Below are positions 46,469 through 58,400 of a stretch of DNA of 64,000 nt, piece after piece. This DNA comes from Whitmania pigra. Its lineage: Eukaryota > Annelida > Clitellata > Hirudinida > Haemopidae. The stretch covers positions 1 through 64,000 of the forward strand of contig JAJTWR010000245.1 in NCBI GenBank assembly GCA_021613335.1. The letters are read 5' to 3'. The notes under the pieces were generated by a model. It ran no database searches, was not told where the DNA came from, and saw only the letters and a program-made list of their open reading frames with translations. Every line of letters starts with the position of its first letter. The stretch's first letter is position 1. A program made the translations under genes and the position numbers.

Positions 46469-46563
<95 letters not shown>
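46469..46563 (+). repeat. (AAT)n array
   Basis: About 31 units with one slip (AATATAAT). It separates the flank repeat from the direct repeat at 46,580. Confidence 0.95.
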
Positions 46564-46579
46564 TTCAAGAATCGAATAA

Positions 46580-46985
46580 TACTTGGTACACGTGGCTGTA
46601 CTAAAACATTTGATAACATGTTGTTGGAGGTGACTGATGTTAGATGTCGTCCTTATTTTGGCTGCAATGTCCTCGATATAGATTAAGTCTCTTAGTCACC
46701 TTCATTTGGGGATATTAAATTTTAAAATTATTAAAAATTGGATGCAATTGTATTCATTAAAATTATAAGTTATCATTGATCTCTCACGTTAATTATTATT
46801 TGGTATAAGAACAAAATAACTGCGCATTTATTTACGGTAATATATTACCCAACGAATGGCTAACTGGCGATGCAAGGCCTTCTTTTAACCATGAATTTAT
46901 AATTGATTGTCTCAGAATACGGATATTTTAAACATTTTCTAGCAGCATTAAATTTAATTGCAATGACAACAAAGCAAATTAATTA
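46580..46985 (+). repeat. Direct repeat, copy 2
   Basis: Partner of 41,400-41,795. It runs straight into an inverted copy of the gene K 3' region (about 46,980-47,170 is similar to the reverse complement of 42,760-42,965). Confidence 0.8.
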
Positions 46986-47027
46986 AACAGAAAAAAATAG
47001 GAATCGAAATTAATGATGAAAGAGTTA

Positions 47028-47533
47028 AATGAATTAAAGACGGATAAATTTATTGATTTCATAAATGTATTTTATCAATCTTGGACCGTTTCTTTATAAT
47101 TTTTTTCTTATAAATTTACATCTTTTCGTAAAATGATATTGATCAAGCATTATTTCTTGCATCACATGTCCTCGAGCATTTCAAACATTATAGTTAAGCT
47201 CAAATTAGCTTCAATATACTTTTGAAGATATTTTATCGAATTTAGGAACAGCTACGGCATCGAATTAATATCATGAATTAAATGAATTAAAGACGGATAA
47301 ATTTATTGATTTCATAAATGTATTTTATCAATCTTGGACCGTTTCTTTATAATTTTTTTCTTATAAATTTACATCTTTTCGTAAAATGATATTGATCAAG
47401 CATTATTTCTTGCATCACATGTCCTCGAGCATTTCAAACATTATAGTTAAGCTCAAATTAGCTTCAATATACTTTTGAAGATATTTTATCGAATTTAGGA
47501 ACAGCTACGGCATCGAATTAATATCATAATAAA
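47028..47533 (-). repeat. 253-bp tandem duplication carrying two gene K exon-4 relics
   Basis: Two adjacent copies (47,028-47,280 and 47,281-47,533) look the same over their length. On the minus strand each contains TTTGAAATGCTCGAGGACAT and GATGCAAGAAATAATGCTTG, homologous to exon 4 of gene K. The acceptor AG is missing (TATAAT in place of AAACAG), so they are not usable exons. Confidence 0.8.
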
Positions 47534-47539
47534 GTCATA

Positions 47540-48240
47540 ATAGTGATAAATTGTTTAATAAATATTTCAAACAGTCGACAAGTATTTTTTGAGTATTTCA
47601 TTAAAATGACCACGAATTATCCAAACAGGACATAAACAAATTGAATTGCACGCTGGCAATACATCCTTGCAAAAGTACCAGCATCTGTGGGTGATCCGTA
47701 AATGTAATAAATTAATTTATATGAGTTGAATACATTAACCGATAACTGATTTCAAATTTAATTAAATGAAATTAGTGGTTGAATGCTTTTATGACTGTTT
47801 TTGGTTTAATTGGTTTAAAGAAATTACGTGGAAGATTAATCGTCTAAAATATTAATAGGATTCCGGCTACTCCCTCAGTTTCCACGGACCTTTCAAGTTG
47901 CTATTTAATATAAATTATCGATTGACAAGCAACATGTGCAATCATCAAAGAGAATCGACACTTAGAGAATTTACTGGAAACTCATTAATTCAAGTCGGTT
48001 CCTTTGATCGTCTAATTTCTTTTGACGCTCCCCGAGTTCCGGTTGCAATGTCTATAATGAAGAATTTGATTTGGAATTGGAATTTAATCTATTCGACTGA
48101 TGTGCAACAGCTGCGAGTCACACAATGTAATTCACCATACCAGACACTCATCACGTCATTTTGTGCCAGCATCTGTGATGTTTTGATAGTTGATTTTTTC
48201 TAACATCGGTACTCGATGGTAATCCAAATCACCATAGCAA
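47540..48240. other. Intergenic DNA
   Basis: A 101-codon frame at 47,898-48,203 has ordinary composition and no recognised motif. There is no evidence of splicing or homology to the peptide family. Confidence 0.4.
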
Positions 48241-48253
48241 GGGACTCTAATAA

Positions 48254-48619
<366 letters not shown>

Positions 48620-48817
48620 GGCAGTCACTTGGATTGCAAACGTAATTTATTTTAAAAAATAATGATGCATAAAAAATTTGTTGATTCCACAATCGTAGTT
48701 TATCCATTTTAAAGCATTGTCCTTGTAAATTAAACTTTTAATAAAAAAATTTGTAGATGTTGTTACAGATAAATCATCATTCTTGAAGGTTATTGTTTCT
48801 TGGGAAAGTCCATCTTT

Positions 48818-49268
48818 TCATTTTGGGATAGAAAAAGGAAGTTCTGTTCATAATAAATTGTCCAAATTTAACAAATGTTTAAAATTGTAAAGCCTGCTTA
48901 CTGAAATTAATAATTACATATGATTAATTGTAGCATTAATTAACAGGATTTGTTAAATAAGTTTGATACAACAACCAACCGCAGTTGTTAGGAGGAGTGC
49001 ACTTATACGCAGTCATATTGCAGCTTGTACTCTGAAAGAAGAAAAATACAAAGACAGTCAGCCATCTTTGCTAGAGGCAGATTAAAATTTATATCTTACG
49101 TCAGTGCATATGATTAATTTAGCGAATACAAAATCTGGAAATTGTAACAAATTGGAAATTCTGAAATTTGTTTGAAACAATTAAACTAATGATATCTGCA
49201 AACAACCAACCCATGTGGCAGGCAAGCATCAGGATTGCAAGCAGGAAAATACAAACGTAAATCTTCAT
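48818..49268 (-). CDS. Gene N: divergent four-cysteine secreted peptide without amidation signal
   Basis: Minus-strand exons at 49268-49211, 49134-49100, 49031-48980 and 48843-48818. The signal start is one codon longer (MKIYVCIFLLAILMLAC) and ends with DFVFA. Spacing is C-x5-C-x6-C-x5-C. In exon 4 the usual Gly codon is Pro, so the tail ends SIPK-stop with no amidation. CTATTTAAG lies at 49,313-49,305. All splice sites are canonical and phases 1, 0 and 1 hold. Intron 3 starts GTTGGT. Confidence 0.7.
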
Positions 49269-49319
49269 CTTTGGAACTGTCTGAGCATCACTGATGTTGA
49301 AACTCTTAAATAGAAAAAG

Positions 49320-49759
49320 GACGTTTACCAAACTTGGACAGTTTTAATTTATTATTTATCAAAAGGGCAATTATTTTTGATAAATGTTCTTCTCCACTGA
49401 CGTCTTGTTGAGAAAAACAACTAATTTAATTAATTACATCAACATACGCAACCACAAAGCTAGCTCAAGCATATTTGTTCTCATTGGTTCAGTATTGTTT
49501 TACTTTGGCAAGCAATTCTAAATTCGTGACAGAAAGAAGTGTCATCTATTCTTGAAGTCCTCTGTTGTCGACCTTTTGGCTTTCATTTTACGAGAAAACG
49601 ATATTTCATCGTCATTTGTTGATATTAAATTATTAAATAATTTCAACTGAAAATCAAATTTTATCTCAAATTTGGAGACCATTTGATGAAAATATGACAT
49701 CCAAAGAAATAAGTTTAATCTGAGAACTAACTGCATCTACCATACGCTGGATTCCAGAG
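49320..49759. other. Upstream flank of gene N
   Basis: It resembles the upstream flank of J and M (TTATTATTTATCAAAAGGGCAATTATT) in part. No further gene is seen. Confidence 0.45.
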
Positions 49760-50452
49760 CCGTGACAAAACTATGTTCATCCATTACGACTGAATGTGTA
49801 TTCATTCTTATTAATTATTTGAATATTATATTTTAAAGTGTACAAATTGTAGGAAGATGACTAATAGACTCGAAATATTGTTTCTCAAAAAGATTAAGCC
49901 AGTTGTTGTCAATTAATAAATCAACAAATGACACAATGCCAGCAACATATGGTACTTCTTTCAGCAATGAATTTAAAATTGCTTGTCATAGTAGGATACT
50001 TATTTAAAAAATTTTTTTTTAGTAAATTCTAACAAAAAATACAAACTTTGATAAGTTCGATGCTATTTCTGTAACTCTGAAATAACGCTGGTAGAATTTT
50101 TGTTCCGTGACAAAACTATGTTCATCCATTACGACTGAATATGTATTCATTCTTATTAATTATTTGAATATTATATTTTAAAGTGTACAAATTGTAGGAA
50201 GATGACTAATAGACTCGAAATATTGTTTCTCAAAAAGATTAAGCCAGTTGTTGTCAATTAATAAATCAACAAATGACACAATGCCAGCAACATATGGTAC
50301 TTCTTTCAGCAATGAATTTAAAATTGCTTGTCATAGTAGGATACTTATTTAAAAAATTTTTTTTTAGTAAATTCTAACAAAAATTACAAACTTTGATAAG
50401 TTCGATGCTATTTACTGTAACTCTGAAATAACGCTGGTAGAATTTTTGTTCC
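49760..50452 (+). repeat. 345-bp tandem duplication
   Basis: Copies 49,760-50,104 and 50,105-50,452 share CCGTGACAAAACTATGTTC through GGTAGAATTTTTGTTCC with only a few differences (one substitution and a small indel near 50,410). Non-coding. Confidence 0.9.
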
Positions 50453-50571
50453 AAAAAGGAATCAGTTTCTTGTGATTTAATCAAGCTATTTCATTTGCCC
50501 CGCACAATCAACGCGGGTAATTTTAAATCAATAGATGCGTACTAAGAAGCTAGAACTCAATAACAAAGTTA

Positions 50572-50756
<185 letters not shown>

Positions 50757-50759
50757 CAT

Positions 50760-51365
50760 GTTGGAATAATTAAAAATCACGAATAACCTATTCGTGAAGT
50801 GACATGTGCGTATTTGTCCCATTGTCACAGTTGTCGGGCGATGGTCTATTTACACATCTTCCTAGCCGTCTTATTGACTCATTTTGTTTATGGTCTGTGA
50901 TAATTATGTGATTATAACAATCAGTTTATTAATTTTTTTTGTAATAATTACTTTATTAATAAATCTTTGGTATTAACATAATAACATATCAATCGTTTTT
51001 CATTAAATATATGGCAGTCTTTCTAACGTTCAAATGACAAACCGATATTATACTATATCACTATATTAACTCAATGCACTCCAATCTGACTTTGAATTAG
51101 TTCCTTATATTTATAAGCTTTTCCATACTTGCGATTTCTGATCAGTTTTGTCAAAAATCTATGATATCTTTTTTTCTTATTTTTTTTATTCAACATCCTT
51201 CAAACTCTTTCCACCTAACGTGCGGGTACAATTTGCTATGAAAAAAACATTTTTTTTCTAAATTATGGAGACTATTTTTTTTTTTGTATAAGAAATGTTT
51301 TACTTTGAAATCCAGATTACAAAGTATAAATTTAAAATGTTGAATGAATCAAAGAATGAATGGAT
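50760..51365. other. AT-rich intergenic DNA
   Basis: Nothing supported. Confidence 0.4.
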
Positions 51366-51369
51366 TTTA

Positions 51370-51910
51370 GACAATCTTTAGAGTTGCCTATGTCCATCAG
51401 TGGACCTCAATGCCAATGCACCTGTGAATCTTCTGAATCTTTTTCAAGTCTCCAATAGTTACCGTGGATGTGACATCGGATGAAAGTTGATTAAAGTTTC
51501 TTGGACTAACAACCATAAACGGCCTGTCCCCAGCACCCTTGAGTTGACCGGTCGGCGAATAAGAAGATCTAAGTCGTTTTCGACTCGGAGGCGCAGGACT
51601 ATCGAAAGATAGGATGGGGAGCCATTTTTTTGAGACACGTCAAGACCAGAAGTACTATTTTGAAATCAATCCTGCATTCGATCTCCGGTCAATTGAGCTC
51701 ACTATTAGTTGGAGGTCATATGGTCATGTTTATGTTTTCTCATCACAAGCCTGGCATTGACGTATTGACGTAGGCGACGAGTTAGAATTTGGTATAGCTA
51801 GACATAGCGACTAGAGCTGACTTGCAATAGTCGAGCTTGGAAAGAACCAAAGAGATGACGAGTGTTCTAGTTCTGAACGCTGGGATATATGTTGCGGCAG
51901 ATCAAGCTTT
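51370..51910 (-). mobile_element. LINE reverse transcriptase C-terminal fossil, third family
   Basis: The minus strand shows LVLSKLDYCKSALVAMSS (compare the LDYCN motif of LINE polymerases) and, further on in other frames, a DRPFMVVSPRNFNQL-like block in the place of the 'FxxAxPxxWNxLP' block. Several stops and frameshifts make it a dead copy. It is locally GC-richer than its surroundings and borders the metallopeptidase gene. Confidence 0.6.
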
Positions 51911-52457
51911 ATTCATCTAAGCAGAATTTTACCTGTCTGTGAATAAAGCAGTACAAATTTAATAATGTCTAAGTATGCCGCTAGCGTCGACTTTGATGTC
52001 CTGTTGAACTTAATGGTGACAAAGCTCCAACTATGTGCAGGTGTTCCTGCAAAATATCGACATTCAAAATGTATAATGTGCAGTCAATAATCATAGATTA
52101 GTTCGATATTTAATTTAATTTTTAATATTTTTAATATTTAATTTTCATTGAAAATGTGTTATGCGCGTTCAATACTCATTATTCCGACATTTTTGCTTTC
52201 AATCATTCGTGACTGGGCATAAATTTTGTCTTTATTTAATACACGTGTCAAGCACGGAGAACCCATGCGTTTTGAAACATGACTTATCTACACATATTCC
52301 TGGTTTACCTGTTTGTACAAGTGACAAATGGTATTTGAAATTAGTTTAATGTTAACTTAGTTAATAAAAACATTTGTTAGCATCACGTTCTAAAAATAGG
52401 TGGTATTAGATTTTTTTAAAATTAATTAATTAATATTATTTATTGGTTTTATTGCAG

Positions 52458-55400
52458 TTAGCACTGGAGGCTCGCCAACTCATTTGGAAATTAGTTTAAA
52501 ATTGAATATTACAAATAGAAACAAAGGTAACTATACGACCAAATGCGTTAATATATTTTAATACATATTTCTTGAATTTGTAAATCAATTTTCAGATTCT
52601 CAGGTATGCAATACCGCCGATTGCAACAAAACGGGTAGGTTAAATATAAAACGATGATTAAAACCTGCAAATACAATTTATTTATCTATTATTTACTCTA
52701 ACCCTAACTCAGATCATTTAATTTTTATAGCCATACCTATGCATAAATTTATTTTACCACAAAAATTGTTAATATTGTAACGAATTCAGCTCAACTGTTA
52801 CTCAAATATATGGACCTCAAAGTAGATCCATGCAAAGATTTTTATCAATTTACCTGTGGAAACATAATAAAAGAAATACCACCTGGCAAGATAAGAGTCG
52901 GTACACTAGAGAATATTAAAGATGATCTTATGCAGATTATGAAGGGCTAGTGGACAATTCGTATTGACAAATTCATATTGTTTACATTTAACAATAAGTT
53001 GCAAATACTAATTTATTGATATTAGGTATTTTGGATTTGTTTAAAGTAACAATAAGTTGCATATTCTACTTTATTGATATTAGGTATTTTGGAAGAACCT
53101 CCAAGTGAGGCTAAATATAATTTTGAGAAACAAACAAAAATGGCTTTTCAAGCATGCGTTGATACAGGTATAAAGTTATTATTATTAAAGAATGTTTATT
53201 GATTTCCTGTTTAACTGGATAAATTTTGGTAATTTAGCGGCCATTGACAATGGTGGCGCTAAATCCTTAAAGGAAGTTTCGAAGAAGTTTGGTGGCTGGC
53301 CTTTGGTGGAAGGAGATAAATGGAAAGAAGAAGAATGCAATTTGACAACGATCTTTACGAAGTATCAGTTGCATGGGATGCCGTCAATTTTAGAAATAGG
53401 GATAATATTTGTTCTCACTGTAAGTTAATTAATTATGTGTTTTGAGAATGTACAAAATTTATGCATTTAGAAAATTTAGGATTTTTTTTTATTTTTAAGA
53501 TTGGGCCACCCCGCGTACGCATGACTGACGATCCTTTCGCTAATAATTCGACCATGTTGGGCATCTACAAACAGTACATTATAGATGCAAGTCTTTACCT
53601 TGGAGAGATGGAAAAAAGCGACGATTTTACAAAAGCTGTGGATGACATCATTGAATTTGGAAAAAGTCGATCTAAGGTCAGGGATAATATTAAAAATAAT
53701 AAATAAAGAAATATTAAACTATAATAGTTTTATTTGTTTTGTGAATTTATTGTAATAATTGTAATATTATATTAATAGTATATTGTATTGATAATATTAT
53801 ATTGTTAATGTAATATTGAACTAACCCGGGGTTCTGCAAATTAGTAAGTTAACTAATAAGTTTATTAGAGCAAGTATTCAGTTAACGGAACTGAATAATA
53901 GAAGTTAATTGTTTAAGGATTTGAGGTACTTAAGGATTCAAAGGTATATTTTGGCTACTAAGTTGCCTGGAATCTCGCTGCTTGTCAAGTTAAGTGATTA
54001 GTGAGATGTTTGTGTGTCTATAATGTATCACGACTTCGTAGATGAACATACTGAATATAACCGTAAAAATAATTACATTTAGATTTATTTATTAAATTAA
54101 TGATTGCAATAAAAACGTAATAGTTTATTGCTCGGATATAACAATAGGATAATTTATATCAGTTAACGTTTTCAAATAGCTTAGCGTAACGAAACAATAG
54201 AAAGTTACATTTAGTGTCTATTGTGAAGTAATCGAACTGATTTATTGAATCAAAGTGACCACGTGAAGACCATGCATTGCAAATACAAAATTATACATTA
54301 TTTTATAGTTATAAATATATTACAGTGTGGAATTGCTCAGGAAAAGGAATTCACGACAAATGCAACAAATCTAGAAAACATGAAAAAAATATTTGAAAAA
54401 GTTGGTGGATTAAACTACAAATTGAACCATTAAACCATTCTGTTTCGCTGACAATAATAATTTTAATAAATGAATGTAATTTAAATGATAAATTTTTAAA
54501 CATCAAATTTCAAGATTATTTTGGTATTTTGTTGATTACTTGGACTTCTGTATTATCGAAAGTATAAACTTATCAAAAATCTTTTAAAGAAGGTTTTTAA
54601 GTATCATATCATTATTATTTAATTCAAGTAGTTAATAAAAATGTTAACAAAGGTAATTTAATATCTTTAGTGTAAATTAAATAAATTAATTATTAAAGAC
54701 TTTCGACTTCGAAAGCTTCTTCAAATCTTATTTAAAAAATGCTGGTTTTGATCTCTTACCAAAAGACGAATTTGATATTGTTAATCTTCTTTACTTCAAC
54801 TGCGTGGCGCAACTTTTAGAAGTTACTTCCAAAAGGTAAGTGGCATCGAACTTCGATGTAAAGTAAGTGCTAAAGGTTTATATATGCATTTTAAAATTTC
54901 CATTTCAGAACAATCGTCAACTATTTAGTATGGAAGATGATAGAAAGTTCTACTGAGGCAATGCCCAAAAAGATTTTAGAATTTTCAAACACTTTCAAGT
55001 CGGTACGTTCTATGCGGTATTCAATAAATTAATATAAAGTGTTGTTATTCAATTGTTGAAATGACTAATTGTTAAAATTGTTTAAATAACTATTATTATT
55101 TATCTGATGAAATAAGATGTAACTAGCGGAAGCGGGTTTGGGAATACAAAATACATGCTTAGAAGTTTTCTATCTTACTAACAGTCTAATTTTCAGCTTT
55201 TTTTCAACTTATTAAAATTATTTAAGCATGTTAGCATGCAAATTCAGGGATGAATTCAGTTATCTTCTGTATTTCCACCATTTCAAGACTTTTTTTCATA
55301 TTTAAAACTTTTGTTTACTATTCCTTAATCAACTATCTTTGGTTATTAATCTCAATCAAATTCTCAAAAAAAATTAAGACTTTTCCTCTCTAAATTCAAC

Positions 55401-58400
55401 AAAAAACCAAAATGTCACAATATTTAGGATCATTTATCTCAAAAGGGTGGTCACAATTTTTTAAATTTAAATCTTATACTTCGCTCTAATATTGATTTAC
55501 CGTCAATAATTATAAACAATGTGGAAAAACAAAAAATTGAAAAGCTGGATGACCAATATTTTAACAAATGTTTTGCGTTACTATATAGATTTCAGATCTA
55601 TAGTTCATTGTATCAAAACATAAATTTGTATAAAACATAAATAAAGATACTTTCGTGGAATGGATCTTACCCAATATGTATTTGATTTTAGGAAATTGGT
55701 ATTCCAAGCAAAAACATTGAAATTATTCCATGGGAATCATGTATTGATTTTATAACGAAATATCTGGATAAAGCTACGGGCCACATGTACGTGATGCGGC
55801 ATTTTAGCAAAACATCAAAAAATAAGGTTACTTAAAGAAATACACATGGTTCACATGTTAAAATTAACAATGCATTATTTTTGTTGATAACTGATGTGTT
55901 TGTGAATTTCATTAATGTCCATTTTAAAACTAGGTGAATAAGACGGGACACCTTTTAGAGTTTATAAAATGAGCCAGTTTTCTTAACATTTCTGAGTTAA
56001 TTGAAAATATTTTCACGACTAGCCAAAACATAAATTGATAAATGATTTGTAAATATTTATAAGCTTATACTATAAAAAAGTGATTTGCAGAATAAACTAT
56101 TTACAGGTTCTGGATCAACTACAACAAATAAAAAATTCCTTTAAAAGATTAATAGCAAATGAAAAATGGCTCTCCAAAGATTCAAAAGTTGCAATGATAG
56201 AAAAGGCTATATAAATTTTAAATTATTATGATAAATTTACACTCAATTATAATGCATTCGTAATAATTTAGATAGAACAAATGAAAGATAATGTCGGCTA
56301 TCCTGATTACATAAATGATCCAAGATTTATTGACAGTGATTTCAATGGGGTAACCATCTTATAAATTGTTACCTAATATTTAATAGTCAATCGTTTCTTT
56401 GATAAATTCAAGTTTCAGTTTGGAATATTGCACTGGGGCAAAATGGCGATGCGCATTTTAGCTGGGCGGCGACTTAAGCTTTACATTTGGTGCTTAAATA
56501 AATTATTAGTTCAAAAGCCAGCCTTCGCAAAAGTTTACAGCATAGTGTTGTTGACATTGAAGCGAGACACTGATTTAGATTAAATCGTTGAACAGATTGA
56601 TTTTAGCGGCCAGTCCTTCTTGGAATTGGTTCTTACTTTCAAAATGATGAAAGATCAAGACACATTGAAAAACATGAAAAACAAAGGCTTGTTAGTTACT
56701 CTGTTATTATTTATCAAATAAAAGGCTTTCAGCTGCCATTTCATTTCATTTATTTTTACAATGTGTATGACAATGAGCACAATGTAGGCTAAGCAAACCC
56801 TTTTATCCAAAGTGGGCATAGATAAATCTAATCACTAATACACCAATCTCGATAGATGTCTAACCAGTAGGTGAGCATTACAGTTGAAAAAGGGAGGCAT
56901 TCCAGGTGTACCCGGTTGTGACGAGCATACATTTGGAAGCTATACAGAGAGCCAGGAGGAACCTGCTGAGTTTGTTCGTCGTGTGACTGGATCCAATAAA
57001 CGCATATGTACCATACCAGCTTCTTCTTAAAACATTGGAGGCCCACCTTGTGTCTCAGCTAGTTATTCACATCATTCTGGAATAATTTTAACGGGTTCAT
57101 GATGCGGAAGTACACTAGAAGTGGAATAGCAATGGGGTGCACAATTTCTTCGTCCCTGTTTGCACTGGAGATGCACATCTTACTGAAGGCAGTTTCATAT
57201 TCCAATATTCCCCAGGCAAATCATGAATAAATTGAACGGCCTGCTAGGGTGGTGAATCGAATGGCTATCAAATCTGCGAATTCTGTTCAGGGAAAATTCG
57301 CAGAAACGTGTTTTTCGATGTCACAGAACCGGAAATAAGTATTGTAATGGTTTTTGGCGAATACCTCACAGATAAGAATATGAAGGGCGCCGTCATCTAA
57401 GAAACCATCAAGGGACTACAAGCGATCGAGGTGCCGCCGCTGCAAGATATTTTTAACGTGTAGCAGGGTAAGTGTCCAGGGGAAGACGTAACGGTTCGTT
57501 ACTCGGAACGATGTGTGGATCCGGCTTAAGGTCAGTGTTCGACCATTGTCTCTCCATGGACAATTTTCAGGTGTGGGATTTGGCGGATGACACCAAGTGC
57601 CGACTCTGCGCATATGCCTTCGTCAACGGTCTTATACACTTGCAAAGAACGCAAAAGATGTAGTCTCCAAAGCAAACTCGCGCATGGTCGCACAGCAGCG
57701 AAAGATTTATTTCTTGCGCGAGGGATTTGCAGAAAGAGATGTCAAGCTCCTAGGCGAGACATTCTTGCAGAGGCAAATTGGACTTTGACATTCCGACCAA
57801 AAAGGGATGAGGCAAGAAAGAAAGATTAAATACACTGATAAACTAAGGCTTTAGAAAATTTTATTTAATATTTAGATCTTTACAAATGATGTTTTTTTAA
57901 CAATTTTAATAAAACATTTGACTTTTTGAGCGTTAAAATAATTATTCGCATTAATAAAAATTTTTGTTTTTTTAGGACGATAATGCCAGTTACAGTAATT
58001 AATGCTCTTCACAATGAATACTTAAATGAAATAGGTGAAAATTCACTTTTAAAATATGTCAATATCGTGAATTGGTTATTCGACATCTTATTTCTAGCTT
58101 TTTCTGCTGCCATATTGTCACCACCTTATTATTCGGAATCATTCCCCATGTCAGTTCAATTATACTATATTGTATCAATAAAATTTTGAAATAAATGTTA
58201 TTATGAAATTGATGAATTCATACAAAGAAACTTCAATTTCGGAAGTATCGGAGGCACCATGGGACATGAGATAACACACGCATTGGGCATGATTGGTCAT
58301 CCATTTTATTAATACCAATATTGAGCATATTAATAACTGAAATGAATATTAAACGATGCAGGTCATACGGTTGTTGTTAATGGTGTCCTTAGAGAAATAT

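Noticed and set aside
47898..48203. 101-codon open frame as a gene
   Set aside because: No homology, motif, splice context or second copy; length is possible by chance.
56107..56272. U12-type AT-AC intron in the M13 gene
   Set aside because: The intron would start ATATAAA and end AG. It lacks the ATATCCTT donor consensus, so a mutated donor is the simpler reading.
57416..57829. Overlapping open frames on both strands as genes
   Set aside because: They overlap each other in a GC-richer insert within an M13 intron. Their openness follows from base composition, and only a weak CxxC hint supports a retroelement origin.
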